This document shows positions 18,794-27,724 of a stretch of DNA of 64,000 bases, piece after piece. The stretch spans positions 101,029-165,028 of the forward strand of contig CAWEVH010000040.1 of the NCBI GenBank assembly GCA_963812415.1, in the 5' to 3' direction. Each line of letters opens with the position of its first letter. Position 1 is the stretch's first letter. Origin of the DNA: JACVRW01 sp963812415. Lineage in GTDB: Bacteria; Actinomycetota; Thermoleophilia; Solirubrobacterales; Thermoleophilaceae. The notes under the pieces are model-generated. The model had not been told where the DNA came from. It searched no databases and worked only from the letters and a program-made list of their open reading frames with translations. A program made the position numbers and the translations under genes.

Positions 18794-20068
18794 CTACCCG
18801 CGACGAAGGCGCGGCGAGCCCCGGCCGCCGGCGGAGCTCTCAGCGGCGGCAGCGTGCCGTGCCATCCACTCCGCGCCGGGGTGGTCGGTGAGCCCATGGG
18901 CGATGATCGACACGAACACCGCGAGCGCCGCGATGTTCGCGATCCGCTCACCCTGCGGGGCCTCCGAGCCGAGCACGAACAGGGCGAACGTCATGGTCGC
19001 GACCCCCTTGGGACCGAACCAGGCCATGAACGCCTTGCCGGCGGTGTCCACCTCGCGCGCGCCGGCGAGCGCGGCGAACACCGCCGCCGGTCGGGCCACG
19101 AGCAGCGTGAAGGCCACGATCGCGACCGCCGCCCAGCCGTCGTCGAACAGCCCGCCGAAGGTCAGGATCGCGCCGAACACGAGGAAGACGCCGAGCTTCA
19201 CGATCTCGATCAGGTCCTCGGAGCGCGCCTCGAAGCACTCGCGCACGTCCGGACGCCAGATCCCGAAGGCGATCGCGGCGACGAACACCGAGATGAAGCC
19301 GTTGCCCTCGGGCGGCAGCGTCGCGACGCCATAGGCGGCGAACGCGACTCCGAGCGCGTAGAGCGCCTTCTGATGCGCGCTGATCTCCCGCCCGAGTGCC
19401 CGCGTTCGCGGCATCAGCCGCGCGGCCACGAACGCGATGGCCAGTCCCGACACGAGCCCGACGGCCACGTCCTGGAGCACGAACTCCCACCACACGAACC
19501 GGTCGTCCGACGCCGCCGCGGCGGTGAACGCGAGCACGGCCGGCAGCGCGAGCCCGTCGTTGAGCCCCGACTCGAGATTCAGCGAGTGGCGAATCACCCG
19601 AGGCACGCGCGGGTTGGTCACTACCGTGGCCGACAGCACCGGATCGGTGGGCGACAGCAGCGCGCCGAGCAGAAAGCACTCGGTCCAGTCGAGATCGGTC
19701 ACGACGTTGGTCAGCGCCGCGACCAGGATCGCGGTGAGCGGCATGGCCAGCACGAGCTTGCGCAGCGGCAGGTGCCAGGCCGTCTGGAGCATCTCCTCCT
19801 CGACCTCGAGGCCGTCGCGGAACAGGATCAGCACGAGCGCCACGACCGCGAGCCCCTGCACGAAGCCGCCGGTGGGGTCGAGCTCGAGCACCTCGAGCCC
19901 GCCGTCGCCCAGCACGAAGCCGGCGATCACGAACCCGGCCGTGAGCGAGAGGAAGCTGCGCTTGGCCAGACCCGAGACGAGCGCACCGAGGATCAGCAGC
20001 ACGCCGAAGACCGCGAACGGCGCCTCCAGGAACTCGACACCGGCGGCGAGCGCTGGCATCGGCCGCAC
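18794..20068 (-). CDS. Cation:proton antiporter (CPA1/NhaP-like)
   Basis: The 424-residue protein has about 12 membrane helices and the ion-binding helix with SPTDPVLSATVV and LNLESGLNDGLALPAVL, the paired acidic residues characteristic of monovalent cation:proton antiporters. It probably exports Na+ or K+ in exchange for protons. There is no C-terminal regulatory domain beyond a short basic tail. It is divergent from the GH2 gene, with only 43 bases between the starts. Confidence 0.85.
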   Translation of the reverse strand: MRPMPALAAGVEFLEAPFAVFGVLLILGALVSGLAKRSFLSLTAGFVIAGFVLGDGGLEVLELDPTGGFVQGLAVVALVLILFRDGLEVEEEMLQTAWHLPLRKLVLAMPLTAILVAALTNVVTDLDWTECFLLGALLSPTDPVLSATVVTNPRVPRVIRHSLNLESGLNDGLALPAVLAFTAAAASDDRFVWWEFVLQDVAVGLVSGLAIAFVAARLMPRTRALGREISAHQKALYALGVAFAAYGVATLPPEGNGFISVFVAAIAFGIWRPDVRECFEARSEDLIEIVKLGVFLVFGAILTFGGLFDDGWAAVAIVAFTLLVARPAAVFAALAGAREVDTAGKAFMAWFGPKGVATMTFALFVLGSEAPQGERIANIAALAVFVSIIAHGLTDHPGAEWMARHAAAAESSAGGRGSPRLRRG

Positions 20069-20111
20069 TCTGCCAGACGCCGTCGCGGGATCCGGCTACG
20101 GTGATGCGCTG

Positions 20112-22010
20112 ATGCGTCAAGCGCTCGGGATCTGCGCGGGGGTGCTCGCCGCGGCCTGCGCCGCCGTCCCAGCGGCGGCCGCGCCGCCGCGCGCGCTCAC
20201 GCTCTCAGAGGGCTGGGAGGCGCGCGTCGAGGCGGCCACGCCGGCGCCGCCCCAGCCCGCTCCGCCCGAGGAGACCTCGCCCGAGGGTGACGCGCCGCCC
20301 ACCCAACCCACCCCCGCGGGCCGCGCCGCCCAGGCGGACGGCCGCTGGCGCCCGACACGCGTGCCGGGGGTCTTCGACACGCGCGCGCTCGCGGGCGCGT
20401 ACGCGGGTGAGGTGCGGCGCTACCGCGTGCGCTTCAGCGCTCCCCCCACCCCGCGCGGCTTCCGCTGGCTCTTGAACTTCGAGAGCGTGCGCCGCAACGC
20501 GGCGGTGATCCTGAACGGGCGCCGCATCGGCCGCAACGTCGACCCCTACACGCCGTTCACGGTCGAGGCGCGCGGCCTGCGGCCGGGCCGGACCAACCTG
20601 CTCGAGCTGATCGTCGACGGCCGCAAGGACCCGAAGCTGCCGGAGGGCTGGTGGAACTGGGGCGGGATCGTGCGGCCTGTCCACCTGATCCCGGCCGGGC
20701 CCGCGCATCTGAGGGAGCTCGGAACCATGTCGGACGTGAGCTGCGCCGGCCAGGCCACCGGCTGCAAGGCCGCGCTCGTGATCGACGGCATGCTCGAGCG
20801 CACGCCCGGCGCGCGCGGCGCGACCGCGCTCGACGTGTCGCTGCGCTCACCGAGCGGGCGGCGCGTGCGCCGGGTGTTCCGGATCCCCGCGGGCCGCGCG
20901 CGCCGCGAGCGGGTCGGCTTCGAGCTGCCCGTGCCGGCACCGGTCCTGTGGTCGCCCGAGGCTCCCAACCTCTACGACGCGCGCTTCACGCTGCGCCAGG
21001 GCGGCCGCGCGGTGCAGGTCGAGCGCCGGCGGATCGGGCTGCGCTCGGTCACCGTCAAGGGCGGTCACCTGTACCTGAACAACCGGCGCGTCCAGCTGCG
21101 CGGCGCCTCGATCCACGAGGACATGCCCGGCTCCGGCGCGGCGCTCACGCCGGCCGACATGAACCGGATCGTGCGCGACCTGAAGGACCTCGGCGCCAAC
21201 GTCACGCGCGCCCACTATCTGATGAGCGAGCGGCTGCTCGAGCGCTTCGACCGCGCGGGCATCCTCGTCTGGAGCCAGGCGCCGATCTGGCAGCGCGACA
21301 CCGGCGCCCACCTGCTGTGGCGACGAAAGGGCCGGCTGCGCGCGCTGCAGTCGGTCGAGCGCACCGTGAGCGCCGCGCGCAGCCATCCGTCCGTGCTCAC
21401 CCACTCGGTCGCGAACGAGCTGAGCTTCACGCCGGACGACAAGCCGGGCACGGCGCGCTTCCTCCTCGACGCCGAGGAGATCGCACGCGACATCGACCCC
21501 ACGATCCCCATCTCGCTCGACATCAAGGGTCGCCCGGGCTACGGGGAGCAGTTCACCTACGCCGAGTTCGACATGATCGGCGTCAACCAGTACTTCGGCT
21601 GGTACCGGTGGGTCGCCGACTTCTCGCTGCTCGAGCCGTACATCTACGAGCTGCGCGACCACTACCCCCGGCACGCGATCGTGATGACCGAGTGGGGCGC
21701 CGAGGGCCGGCCGGAGCTCGCGAGCGCGGCCGCCGACCTCAAGGGCGGCTACCCGTTCCAGCTCTTCCACGCGCAGCGCACCCTCGACGTGATCGACCGC
21801 TCGCCGGTGCTCTCGGGCGCGATCTACTGGACGCTGCGCGAGTTCGAGATCTACCCGGGCTGGACGGGCGGCGCGGGACGGCGCCCGGCCCAGTACGAGC
21901 CCAACACCCGCCACCACAAGGGCCTGATCTCGTACGAGGGCGAGCGCAAGCCGTCCTTCCACGAGCTGGCCGAGCGCTTCAAGTCGACGCCCCTCTATCC
22001 GGGCGGGTAG
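20112..22010 (+). CDS. Secreted glycoside hydrolase family 2 protein
   Basis: The 632-residue protein starts with a signal peptide (ATG 20112, hydrophobic stretch ending AVPAAAAPP). It continues with a GH2 sugar-binding domain, an immunoglobulin-like domain and a TIM barrel. The acid/base is in HSVANELS (E436) and the nucleophile in VMTEWGAEG (E527); RGASIHEDMPGSG is the usual active-site loop. Family members are beta-galactosidases, glucuronidases or mannosidases, and this could be any of them. A proline/threonine-rich linker (residues about 40-70) precedes the first domain. The 3' end overlaps the convergent ASCH-domain gene by 32 bases. Confidence 0.88.
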   Translation: MRQALGICAGVLAAACAAVPAAAAPPRALTLSEGWEARVEAATPAPPQPAPPEETSPEGDAPPTQPTPAGRAAQADGRWRPTRVPGVFDTRALAGAYAGEVRRYRVRFSAPPTPRGFRWLLNFESVRRNAAVILNGRRIGRNVDPYTPFTVEARGLRPGRTNLLELIVDGRKDPKLPEGWWNWGGIVRPVHLIPAGPAHLRELGTMSDVSCAGQATGCKAALVIDGMLERTPGARGATALDVSLRSPSGRRVRRVFRIPAGRARRERVGFELPVPAPVLWSPEAPNLYDARFTLRQGGRAVQVERRRIGLRSVTVKGGHLYLNNRRVQLRGASIHEDMPGSGAALTPADMNRIVRDLKDLGANVTRAHYLMSERLLERFDRAGILVWSQAPIWQRDTGAHLLWRRKGRLRALQSVERTVSAARSHPSVLTHSVANELSFTPDDKPGTARFLLDAEEIARDIDPTIPISLDIKGRPGYGEQFTYAEFDMIGVNQYFGWYRWVADFSLLEPYIYELRDHYPRHAIVMTEWGAEGRPELASAAADLKGGYPFQLFHAQRTLDVIDRSPVLSGAIYWTLREFEIYPGWTGGAGRRPAQYEPNTRHHKGLISYEGERKPSFHELAERFKSTPLYPGG

Positions 22011-22584
22011 CCGGTCGGCCGGCCAGGTAGGCGCGTCCGCGCGGCGACAGCCGATAGCCGCGCTCGAGGCTCTCCGTGAGCCCGAGCTCTTTGAGTTTGC
22101 GCACGTCGGCCTTGAAGGGCGCGGTCTCCCGGCCGAGCTCCACGGCAAGATCCGGCGCCCGCGTGGCCGGCCGCTCGGCGATCAGCCCCAGCACGGCGGC
22201 CGTCCACGGTCCACGGCGGCTCGCCGCGTCCAGGCGCGCGAGGCGCGCGTCGATCTCGGCGCGCTCGGCGGGCCCCATGTCCGCGCGCTCACGCAGCGCG
22301 ACGCGCGGGTCGGGGCCGGCGAGGTGGAGGCCGATGCGGTACAGGTCTCCCGCTCGGCCGGCGCACCGTTCGAGCAGCTCCGCTCGGTTGCCGAACCCGG
22401 CCCTGCGAGCGTCCGCGTCGCTGACCGCAGACTCCTCCAGCACCTCCACGGACTCGATCGCGAGCACCCCGATGCGGGTGCGAAGCGTCCCGCCGGCCCG
22501 GACCGTCGGACGGCGCCAGCGCCGGAACGCGACCGTCACCTCGCCGGCCTCGATCCGGCGGAGGGTGTCGAGCGGGATGAGCAC
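21979..22584 (-). CDS. ASCH-like domain plus winged-helix protein
   Basis: The 201-residue protein appears to have an N-terminal PUA/ASCH-like domain (LDTLRRIEAGEVTVAFRRW, then GVLAIESVEVLEE) and a C-terminal winged helix (RAPDLAVELGRETAPFKADVRKLKELGL, then YRLSPRGRAYL). ASCH domains bind RNA or modified bases; the winged helix suggests nucleic-acid binding. The function is unknown. It overlaps the GH2 gene end to end and is divergent from the following secreted-protein gene with 58 bases between. Confidence 0.65.
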   Translation of the reverse strand: MLIPLDTLRRIEAGEVTVAFRRWRRPTVRAGGTLRTRIGVLAIESVEVLEESAVSDADARRAGFGNRAELLERCAGRAGDLYRIGLHLAGPDPRVALRERADMGPAERAEIDARLARLDAASRRGPWTAAVLGLIAERPATRAPDLAVELGRETAPFKADVRKLKELGLTESLERGYRLSPRGRAYLAGRPATRPDRGAST

Positions 22585-22642
22585 GGCCAGCGCACGCTCT
22601 CAGATTCAAGACCGGGGGTGGCATGTCGATCTACGGAGTGAC

Positions 22643-23353
22643 ATGCCGCTCGCGCTCCTGCTCGTCGCACTCGCCCTCCTCCTGCCGTCCGCCGCCCAGG
22701 CGCAGGTGCCCGATGACGTGTCGCGGATCCACGCCGCGGTGACCGAGCTGGCGAAGGCCAAGCGCGACGCCGCCGGCCGGGTGGCTCAGCGCAAGCGGGC
22801 CGCCGAGGCGGCGCTGGCCGACTGCCGGAGCGCCGGCCCGGGCTGGAAGCGCATCCGCGCCGTGCGCGACGCCTCCCAGCGCGGCGCCTACCTGCGCGGC
22901 GCCCGAGTGCTCTGGGGCGAGCTCCACGAGGCCGCGCTCGAGCAGGCCGCCCTCGACGCGTACGACCCCTTCTTCACCCGCTTCCTGGCTCGTCTCGAGC
23001 GCCCGCTCTCGGATCCGGTGCTCCAGGCGGGCGCCGACGCTCTGCGCGAACGCATCGGCTACCAGCGCGAGGCCTACGCCTTCGCCTCGTGCGCGACCTT
23101 CGAGCGCCTGCTGCGCAAGGTGCGCGAGTTCAAGATCGGGGGCGGGCACGGCGTGGCGGGCGACTACCGAGCCGGACGCATCCACAACCTCTTCACCGGC
23201 TTCGTGGCCGGCCGCCAGCGCGCGGCCGAGCGGCGGCACGGCGGGACCGGCTACGAGAGCGCGCTGCAGGCGGCACGCGAGCGGATCGTGGCGCTCGGCG
23301 GCGACTCGGGCTACGCGAGCTACTTCGCGTTCGCGCACTCGCTGCGCGGCTGA
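22643..23353 (+). CDS. Secreted hypothetical protein
   Basis: The 236-residue protein starts at ATG 22643 with a clear signal peptide (LALLLVALALLLPSAAQAQ). The mature part is helical and charged, rich in alanine and arginine, with no motif I recognise. Two cysteines are visible (ADCRSAG and ASCATFE). The gene stands alone between the ASCH gene and the epoxide hydrolase. Confidence 0.7.
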   Translation: MPLALLLVALALLLPSAAQAQVPDDVSRIHAAVTELAKAKRDAAGRVAQRKRAAEAALADCRSAGPGWKRIRAVRDASQRGAYLRGARVLWGELHEAALEQAALDAYDPFFTRFLARLERPLSDPVLQAGADALRERIGYQREAYAFASCATFERLLRKVREFKIGGGHGVAGDYRAGRIHNLFTGFVAGRQRAAERRHGGTGYESALQAARERIVALGGDSGYASYFAFAHSLRG

Positions 23354-23414
23354 GCGCGCCTCTGAGCAGCCGGCAAGCGGCTGTTGGGCCGTGCGCGGTA
23401 TCGTCGCCGCGCGC

Positions 23415-24569
23415 ATGAGGGTCGAGCCGTTCGAGATCGCGGTGCCAGACGCGGTTCTCGACGACCTGCAGCGGCGGATCGAGCACACCCGCTGGCCCGA
23501 CGAGGTCGAGGACGTCGACTGGGACCAGGGCACCCAGCTCGCGTACCTGCGCTCCCTGCTCGACCACTGGGCGGACGGCTACGACTGGCGCGCGGCCGAG
23601 GCCGAGCTCAACCGTCTCCCCCACTTCCGCGCCGAGCTCGCGGGCCTCTGGATCCACTTCGTGCACGCCCGGGCAGCGAGCGAGCCGGCGATCCCGCTCG
23701 TGCTCACGCACGGCTGGCCGAGCACGTTCCTCGAGATGTTGCCGCTGGTCCCGCTGCTCACCGACCCGTCGGCTCACGGCATCGACGGCCCGGCGTTCGA
23801 CCTCGTGATCCCATCGCTGCCCGGCTATGGCTTCTCGGACCGGCCGCACACGACCGGCATGAGCACACGTGCGATCGGCGCGCTCTGGCACGAGCTGATG
23901 CAGGGGCTCGGCTACGGCCGCTACGGCGCCGGCGGAACCGACTTCGGCGCGGGCGTCGCGACCTTCATGGCCCTCGAGGTGCCGGAGCTGCTGATCGGCC
24001 TGCACCTGACCTTCCTCGAGGAACGGCCCTACGACGGGGCGGGGGCGCGGCCGCTGTCGACGGCGGAGCGCGCCTACCTCGAGGACTCCGAGGCGTGGGT
24101 GCGCGATGAGTACGCCTATGCCGCGATCCAGGCGACCAAGCCGCAGACCGCCGGCTACGGCCTCAACGACTCACCGGCCGGCCTCGCGGCCTGGGTGATC
24201 GAGAAGTGGCGCTCATGGGGGGACACGGCCGGCGAGGTGGACGAGCGCTTCGGCCGCGACCTGCTCCTGACCACGCTGACCGTCTACTGGGTCACCGAGA
24301 CGATCACCTCGTCGATGCGGCTCTACTGGGAGCAGCGCCACGGCGCGGCGCCGACGTTCGGTCGCGACGAGTTCGTGGAGGTGCCCACCGCCTTCGCCCG
24401 CTTCGCCCACGAGTTCGTCTCCGAGGGTGCGCCGCCGCGCGAGTACGTCGAGCGCATGTACACGCTCGAGCGCTGGACGGACATGCCGCGCGGCGGCCAC
24501 TTCGCCGCGCTCGAGGAGCCGCGGCTCCTCGCCGACGACATCGCGGCGTTCTTCGGCTCGCTCGCCTAG
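23415..24569 (+). CDS. Epoxide hydrolase (alpha/beta hydrolase with EHN domain)
   Basis: From ATG 23415 the protein has an N-terminal epoxide-hydrolase domain (residues about 1-95, FEIAVPDAVLDDLQRRI) and an alpha/beta hydrolase core. The oxyanion motif HGWP is at 99-102, the nucleophile aspartate D176 lies in GGTDFG where microsomal-type enzymes have GGDWG, and the catalytic histidine is in GGHFAALEEP near the end. It should hydrolyse epoxides to diols. An in-frame GTG at 23391 would add eight residues; the ATG gives the usual family start. The stop overlaps the convergent ester-cyclase-like gene by 4 bases. Confidence 0.88.
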   Translation: MRVEPFEIAVPDAVLDDLQRRIEHTRWPDEVEDVDWDQGTQLAYLRSLLDHWADGYDWRAAEAELNRLPHFRAELAGLWIHFVHARAASEPAIPLVLTHGWPSTFLEMLPLVPLLTDPSAHGIDGPAFDLVIPSLPGYGFSDRPHTTGMSTRAIGALWHELMQGLGYGRYGAGGTDFGAGVATFMALEVPELLIGLHLTFLEERPYDGAGARPLSTAERAYLEDSEAWVRDEYAYAAIQATKPQTAGYGLNDSPAGLAAWVIEKWRSWGDTAGEVDERFGRDLLLTTLTVYWVTETITSSMRLYWEQRHGAAPTFGRDEFVEVPTAFARFAHEFVSEGAPPREYVERMYTLERWTDMPRGGHFAALEEPRLLADDIAAFFGSLA

Positions 24570-25096
24570 CTGGAGCCCCGGCGCTTCTCGATCTCCGCCC
24601 TCGCGCGCGTCCCCAGGTTCACGGCGCCGAGCATGCCCTTCTCGGCGGTGGACCCCTTCGGCGGCAGCGCGCCGACCTGCCTCGCCATGCTGGCGGTGTC
24701 GTAGTACGCCTCGATGCGGGCGATCTTGCCGTCCTTCACCCAGACCATGTCGCAGCCCTCGATGTCCACGGGCTTGCCGGTGGGCATCAGGCCCTCGAAG
24801 GGCCGGGTGCCCGAGAAGGTCCCCGTGATGTGCCAGCGCACGGCGGCGCGGTCGCCCTCCACCACCAGATCGAGGATCTGAAGCGAGAAGTCGGGGACCG
24901 CCTCGAACATATCATGGAAGAACTGGCGCATCTCGTCCTTGCCGGCGGGCCCGATCACGCCGTAGATGCGCCCGCTCATGGAGTCCGCGTACCACGTGTT
25001 CTGGGCCTCTCGGTCGCGGCGGCCGAGCGCCTCGAAATAGCTCTGCACCACGGTCCTCGTGTCGGTGCCGGCGGCCGTCGCCTCGCTCGTGCTCAT
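24566..25096 (-). CDS. SnoaL-like / ester cyclase family protein
   Basis: The 176-residue protein has a single SnoaL-like (NTF2-fold) domain with the family pattern VQSYFEALGRRDREA, FFHDMFEAVPDFSLQI and ARIEAYYDTASM. Annotated relatives are ester cyclases, limonene-epoxide-hydrolase-like enzymes and many of unknown function. It is unrelated in detail to the MSQENVE group further along. A tail of about 35 residues with GTRARAEIEKRR follows the fold. Confidence 0.75.
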   Translation of the reverse strand: MSTSEATAAGTDTRTVVQSYFEALGRRDREAQNTWYADSMSGRIYGVIGPAGKDEMRQFFHDMFEAVPDFSLQILDLVVEGDRAAVRWHITGTFSGTRPFEGLMPTGKPVDIEGCDMVWVKDGKIARIEAYYDTASMARQVGALPPKGSTAEKGMLGAVNLGTRARAEIEKRRGSS

Positions 25097-25199
25097 GACT
25101 TCCTTTCGCGTCGTTGAGCCTCCGCACGCTACGCGTCCGACACGTCCCGATCAAGCGGCGCGGGCGTTTCGTTCCGCCCCCGCCGGGGAGACCGGAGTC

Positions 25200-25379
25200 A
25201 TGGCCCGAGATATCGATCCCCAGGCACGAAGCGATGAGGAGACACGGCGGCTCGCGGAGGAGCGGCGTCGCCTCGAAGAAGCCGAGAACGGGCGGCCGGA
25301 CGAGCCCGTGCCCACGCGCGGGGATCCCGACGAGGACGCCCTGCGGGAAGCGAGACGGCGAGTGGAGGACGAGGAATGA
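25200..25379 (+). CDS. Small charged hypothetical protein, 59 aa
   Basis: The frame runs from ATG 25200 to TGA 25379, with GGAG upstream. The product is extremely hydrophilic, with alternating acidic and basic residues (EETRRLAEERRRLEEAENG) that could form a helix. I do not recognise the family. It overlaps the next small frame by an ATGA, suggesting the two are translated together. Confidence 0.5.
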   Translation: MARDIDPQARSDEETRRLAEERRRLEEAENGRPDEPVPTRGDPDEDALREARRRVEDEE

Positions 25380-25507
25380 CGGAGACCCCGCTGCCCGACC
25401 CCACCCCCGACCCCGCGCCGCCGACCCCGACGCCGGAGCCGCAGCCGAGCCCGAATCCGGACCTCCCGCTGCCGGGGCCGGACCCGTCGCCGGCGCCCTC
25501 CATCTGA
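25376..25507 (+). CDS. Proline-rich small protein, 43 aa
   Basis: ATG 25376 overlaps the preceding stop (ATGA). The peptide is nearly all proline plus spacer residues (PDPTPDPAPPTPTPEPQPSP) and ends PSPAPSI at TGA 25505-25507. It has no signal peptide or membrane segment. It may be a real coupled microprotein or low-complexity sequence with an accidental stop. Confidence 0.35.
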   Translation: MTETPLPDPTPDPAPPTPTPEPQPSPNPDLPLPGPDPSPAPSI

Positions 25508-25559
25508 GCGCCGCCCTCGCGACGCGGCGCGGCTCTTGCTTGTCGCGCGGCCCTGGCTG

Positions 25560-25604
25560 GCCGTCCTGAGTTCGCCGGCTCCTGCCCGGAAAAGTCAGGA
25601 CGGC
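25560..25604. repeat. Inverted repeat, 10-bp perfect arms
   Basis: GCCGTCCTGA at 25560-25569 pairs perfectly with TCAGGACGGC at 25595-25604 across a 25-base loop. The region 25508-25774 has no gene, so this may end transcription for the genes on either side. The arms share GTCCTG/CAGGAC with the longer inverted repeat upstream of tlpA. Confidence 0.5.
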
Positions 25605-25774
25605 AGCCCCGCTGTTCGTTGGATCGTCATGCCCCCGGGACTGGGCCGGCCTCACCCGGCCCGACCATCGGCGGTCACAGACGGCCGGCCCGGCGCCCTC
25701 GACCCCACCCAGCCCCGAAACCCGCCATGCGATCGGACGGGTCAACCCAAAGGATGCGAGAGCAGGGCGACTCC

Positions 25775-26146
25775 CTAGTCGCGCGGCGGGAGCTGCTGCA
25801 CCGCCCAGCCGTTGCCGTCGGGGTCGCTGAAGAACACGAACGAGCCCCATGGGAAGGTCTGGACCTCGCCCACCTCCACGCCGCGCCCGGCAAGCTCCGC
25901 GCGGGCGGCCTCCACGTCCGATACGACCATCTGCAGTCCCTGGAGCGAGCCCGGGGCGCTGTCCACGATCCCGTTGCCGATGGCGATCGAGCAGGCCGAG
26001 CCCGGCGGCGTCAGCTGCACGAAGCGCATCTCCTCGCTCACTGTGTGGTCGTGGTCGGCGTTGAAGCCGATCCGCTCGGTGTAGAACGCCTTCGCGCGGT
26101 CCACGTCCGACACCGGCACCGAAACCAGCTCGATCTTCCAGTCCAT
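25775..26146 (-). CDS. VOC (glyoxalase/bleomycin-resistance) family protein
   Basis: The 123-residue protein has paired beta-alpha-beta-beta-beta modules: VPVSDVDRAKAFYTERIGF at the start, and DVEAARAELAGRGVEVGEV with FFSDPDGNGWAVQQLP in the second half. Metal-ligand positions of glyoxalase-type enzymes are partly kept. The superfamily covers dioxygenases, isomerases and resistance proteins, so the activity is unknown. It is divergent from the SnoaL-like gene at 26256. Confidence 0.85.
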   Translation of the reverse strand: MDWKIELVSVPVSDVDRAKAFYTERIGFNADHDHTVSEEMRFVQLTPPGSACSIAIGNGIVDSAPGSLQGLQMVVSDVEAARAELAGRGVEVGEVQTFPWGSFVFFSDPDGNGWAVQQLPPRD

Positions 26147-26255
26147 CCGTCCTCCTCGGGTCAGTTCTACGGCGAAGCACGGTACCGGTGATTGCGGTCA
26201 GTTTCTGTCCGCAACCTTCCGGAGCCCGGCCCGCGTGAGAACCTAACGGGCGCTG

Positions 26256-26630
26256 ATGTCGAACGAGAACGTAGAGATCGTCCGCAGGTTCGTGCTCGGC
26301 GACTTCGACGAGGTGCTCGCGTACCTGGACCCCGGCATCGTCTGGAACCCGGTCGAGGAGTCCCCGACGGAGGGGCCTGAGGCGGTACGGGCCAGCACGG
26401 AGCGCTGGAAGCGCGAATGGGACGACTACGAGCTCACCCCCGAGGACTTCGAGGACATGGGCGACCGCGTGCTCTTGACCGTCCGCTTCCGGGCGCGCGG
26501 CCGCGGGAGTGGCATCGCGGTCGGCGCCCGCCTCTACGACCTGTTCACCCTCCGCGACGGCAAGATCGTCCGCATGGACCAATTCTCGGAGCGCTCGGAG
26601 GCGCTGGAGGCGGCCGGCCGGCGGGAGTAA
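26256..26630 (+). CDS. SnoaL-like NTF2-fold protein (MSNENVE type)
   Basis: The 124-residue protein begins MSNENVEIVRRF, has the typical TLRDGKIVRMDQF strand pair near residue 100 and ends EALEAAGRRE. It belongs to the same lineage as the MSQENVE genes at 26.8-27.2 and 32.9-35.1 kb. These NTF2-fold proteins bind small hydrophobic ligands and a few are isomerases or cyclases; no reaction is known for this group. It ends three bases before a direct repeat made of tRNA-Gly sequence. Confidence 0.85.
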   Translation: MSNENVEIVRRFVLGDFDEVLAYLDPGIVWNPVEESPTEGPEAVRASTERWKREWDDYELTPEDFEDMGDRVLLTVRFRARGRGSGIAVGARLYDLFTLRDGKIVRMDQFSERSEALEAAGRRE

Positions 26631-26632
26631 CC

Positions 26633-26694
26633 GGCGTGAAGCGGACGACGGGTCTCGAACCCGCGACCTTCGGCTTGGGAAGCCGCGCCGACGA
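26633..26694 (-). repeat. Direct repeat 1: 3' half of tRNA-Gly(CCC) (remnant)
   Basis: On the minus strand, 26640-26685 is identical over 46 bases to the 3' half (from the anticodon stem to the discriminator) of the intact tRNA-Gly at 35421-35493. The 5' half is missing. The repeat extends to 62 bases and matches the copy at 30218-30279 with two mismatches, in the same orientation. A 3'-tRNA fragment repeated like this is what site-specific integration at a tRNA gene leaves behind. Confidence 0.8.
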
Positions 26695-26807
26695 CTACGA
26701 GTCTGTCCCGGCACGCGAGACAGCCGGCGCTGCGCGTGGTGCGGGGGAACCCGTCGCAAGGCCACGTCTACTCCCGACCTCGGATGGCGAGGCGCGGCGT
26801 GACCGCG

Positions 26808-27204
26808 CTAGTCCTGCAGTCCCGCGTCCGCGAGGGCGTCGTCCTCGGTCGAAGCATGCTCGGTACTTGACGAGCTTCCCGTTGCGGAACTCGAACACGA
26901 GGGCGATCGGCTGGGTGCCCGCTGCTCCGCTTCGTGCGCCGCGCACCCGCCAGCGTCCAAGGGCGACGACGGTGGTTCCCGCGTCACGTATCTCGTCGAT
27001 CTCGTAGCGGGCCTCGTCGAATATCTCAGCGAAGCGCTCCAGCAGCGCTCTGACACCGCCGTAGCCACGGTAAGTGCCGGCGAGGAATCCGGGCGGATCG
27101 ACGATGAAGACGATCTCCGGGTCGATGACGTCCCAGTCCACGTCCCCGGTCTCATTCCAATGATCCCCGAGCTCACGGGCGGCGTCCACGTCCTCCTGCG
27201 ACAT
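26808..27204 (-). pseudogene. SnoaL-like NTF2-fold protein (MSQEDVD type), frameshifted near the end
   Basis: ATG 27204 opens MSQEDVDAARELGDHWNETG, close to the paralogue at 33875. The fold is complete up to LVKYRACFD. One extra base at about 26847-26848 then moves the frame; with it removed the protein ends EDDALADAGLQD at TAG 26808-26810, matching the C terminus of its relatives. It lies inside the segment bounded by the tRNA-derived repeats. Function unknown, as for the other members. Confidence 0.8.
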
Positions 27205-27297
27205 CGCCTCGCAGTATGCGTCGCACGAAGGGAGGGGGACAACCCGAGCCGCCCCGCGCAGACCATGCGCGTCTGGGAGTGCTCACGAATCGCAGTG

Positions 27298-27375
27298 TCA
27301 GCGTTGCCGGACGCGGATCCACGCCAGGACGAGCAATGGCACCAGGACCACGACGATGATGATCACCGGCCACAT
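27298..27375 (-). CDS. Possible 25-aa single-helix membrane microprotein
   Basis: ATG 27375 to TGA 27298 encodes MWPVIIIVVVLVPLLVLAW plus a basic end (IRVRQR): one hydrophobic helix with a positive C-terminal flank. No ribosome site is clear. This may be a real microprotein or chance; the composition is unlike the alanine/arginine-rich noise of the surrounding DNA. Confidence 0.35.
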   Translation of the reverse strand: MWPVIIIVVVLVPLLVLAWIRVRQR

Positions 27376-27430
27376 GGGCGCCAGCCTAATCCATCCGCTG
27401 GCCAGTAGCGGGCGCGAAACGGGAACGTCG

Positions 27431-27724
27431 TCACGGAACCGACTTCGCCGGAAACACTGGCGGCGGAGGCGGACTCTCGGCGGGCGACTCGGTAGCGCCC
27501 GATGATGTCGGCTTGCCTTCGAGCAGTTCCAGGATGCGGTCGGTGTTCTTCCGTATGGCGGTGACGTTGTCGAATACCCACCTTGTCGGCGAGCCTTCCG
27601 GCGTCCGCTCGATCATCTGCCCGAAGTCGCCTCCACCGCGTTTCGATGCCAAGCGCTTCGCAAGGAACGCGGTGCCAACTCCGGCCGCTAGCACGGCTGC
27701 ACCGGGAATAAGGGCCCTGGCCAT
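27431..27724 (-). CDS. Membrane-anchored hypothetical protein, 97 aa
   Basis: ATG 27724 is chosen because GGAGGTG lies 7 bases upstream. The protein has one N-terminal hydrophobic helix (residues about 4-22), a soluble stretch with DFGQMIERTPEGSPTRWVFDN and NTDRILELLEG, and a proline-rich tail (ESPPPPPVFPAKSVP). I do not recognise the family. It lies within the repeat-bounded segment. Confidence 0.55.
   Translation of the reverse strand: MARALIPGAAVLAAGVGTAFLAKRLASKRGGGDFGQMIERTPEGSPTRWVFDNVTAIRKNTDRILELLEGKPTSSGATESPAESPPPPPVFPAKSVP

Noticed and set aside
26638..26700. Peptide TTGLEPATFGLGSR and its sister at 30222 and 35418, which look like conserved proteins
   Set aside because: They are antisense translations of tRNA-Gly sequence, a well-known source of spurious database proteins. 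I treat them as tRNA or tRNA fragments.
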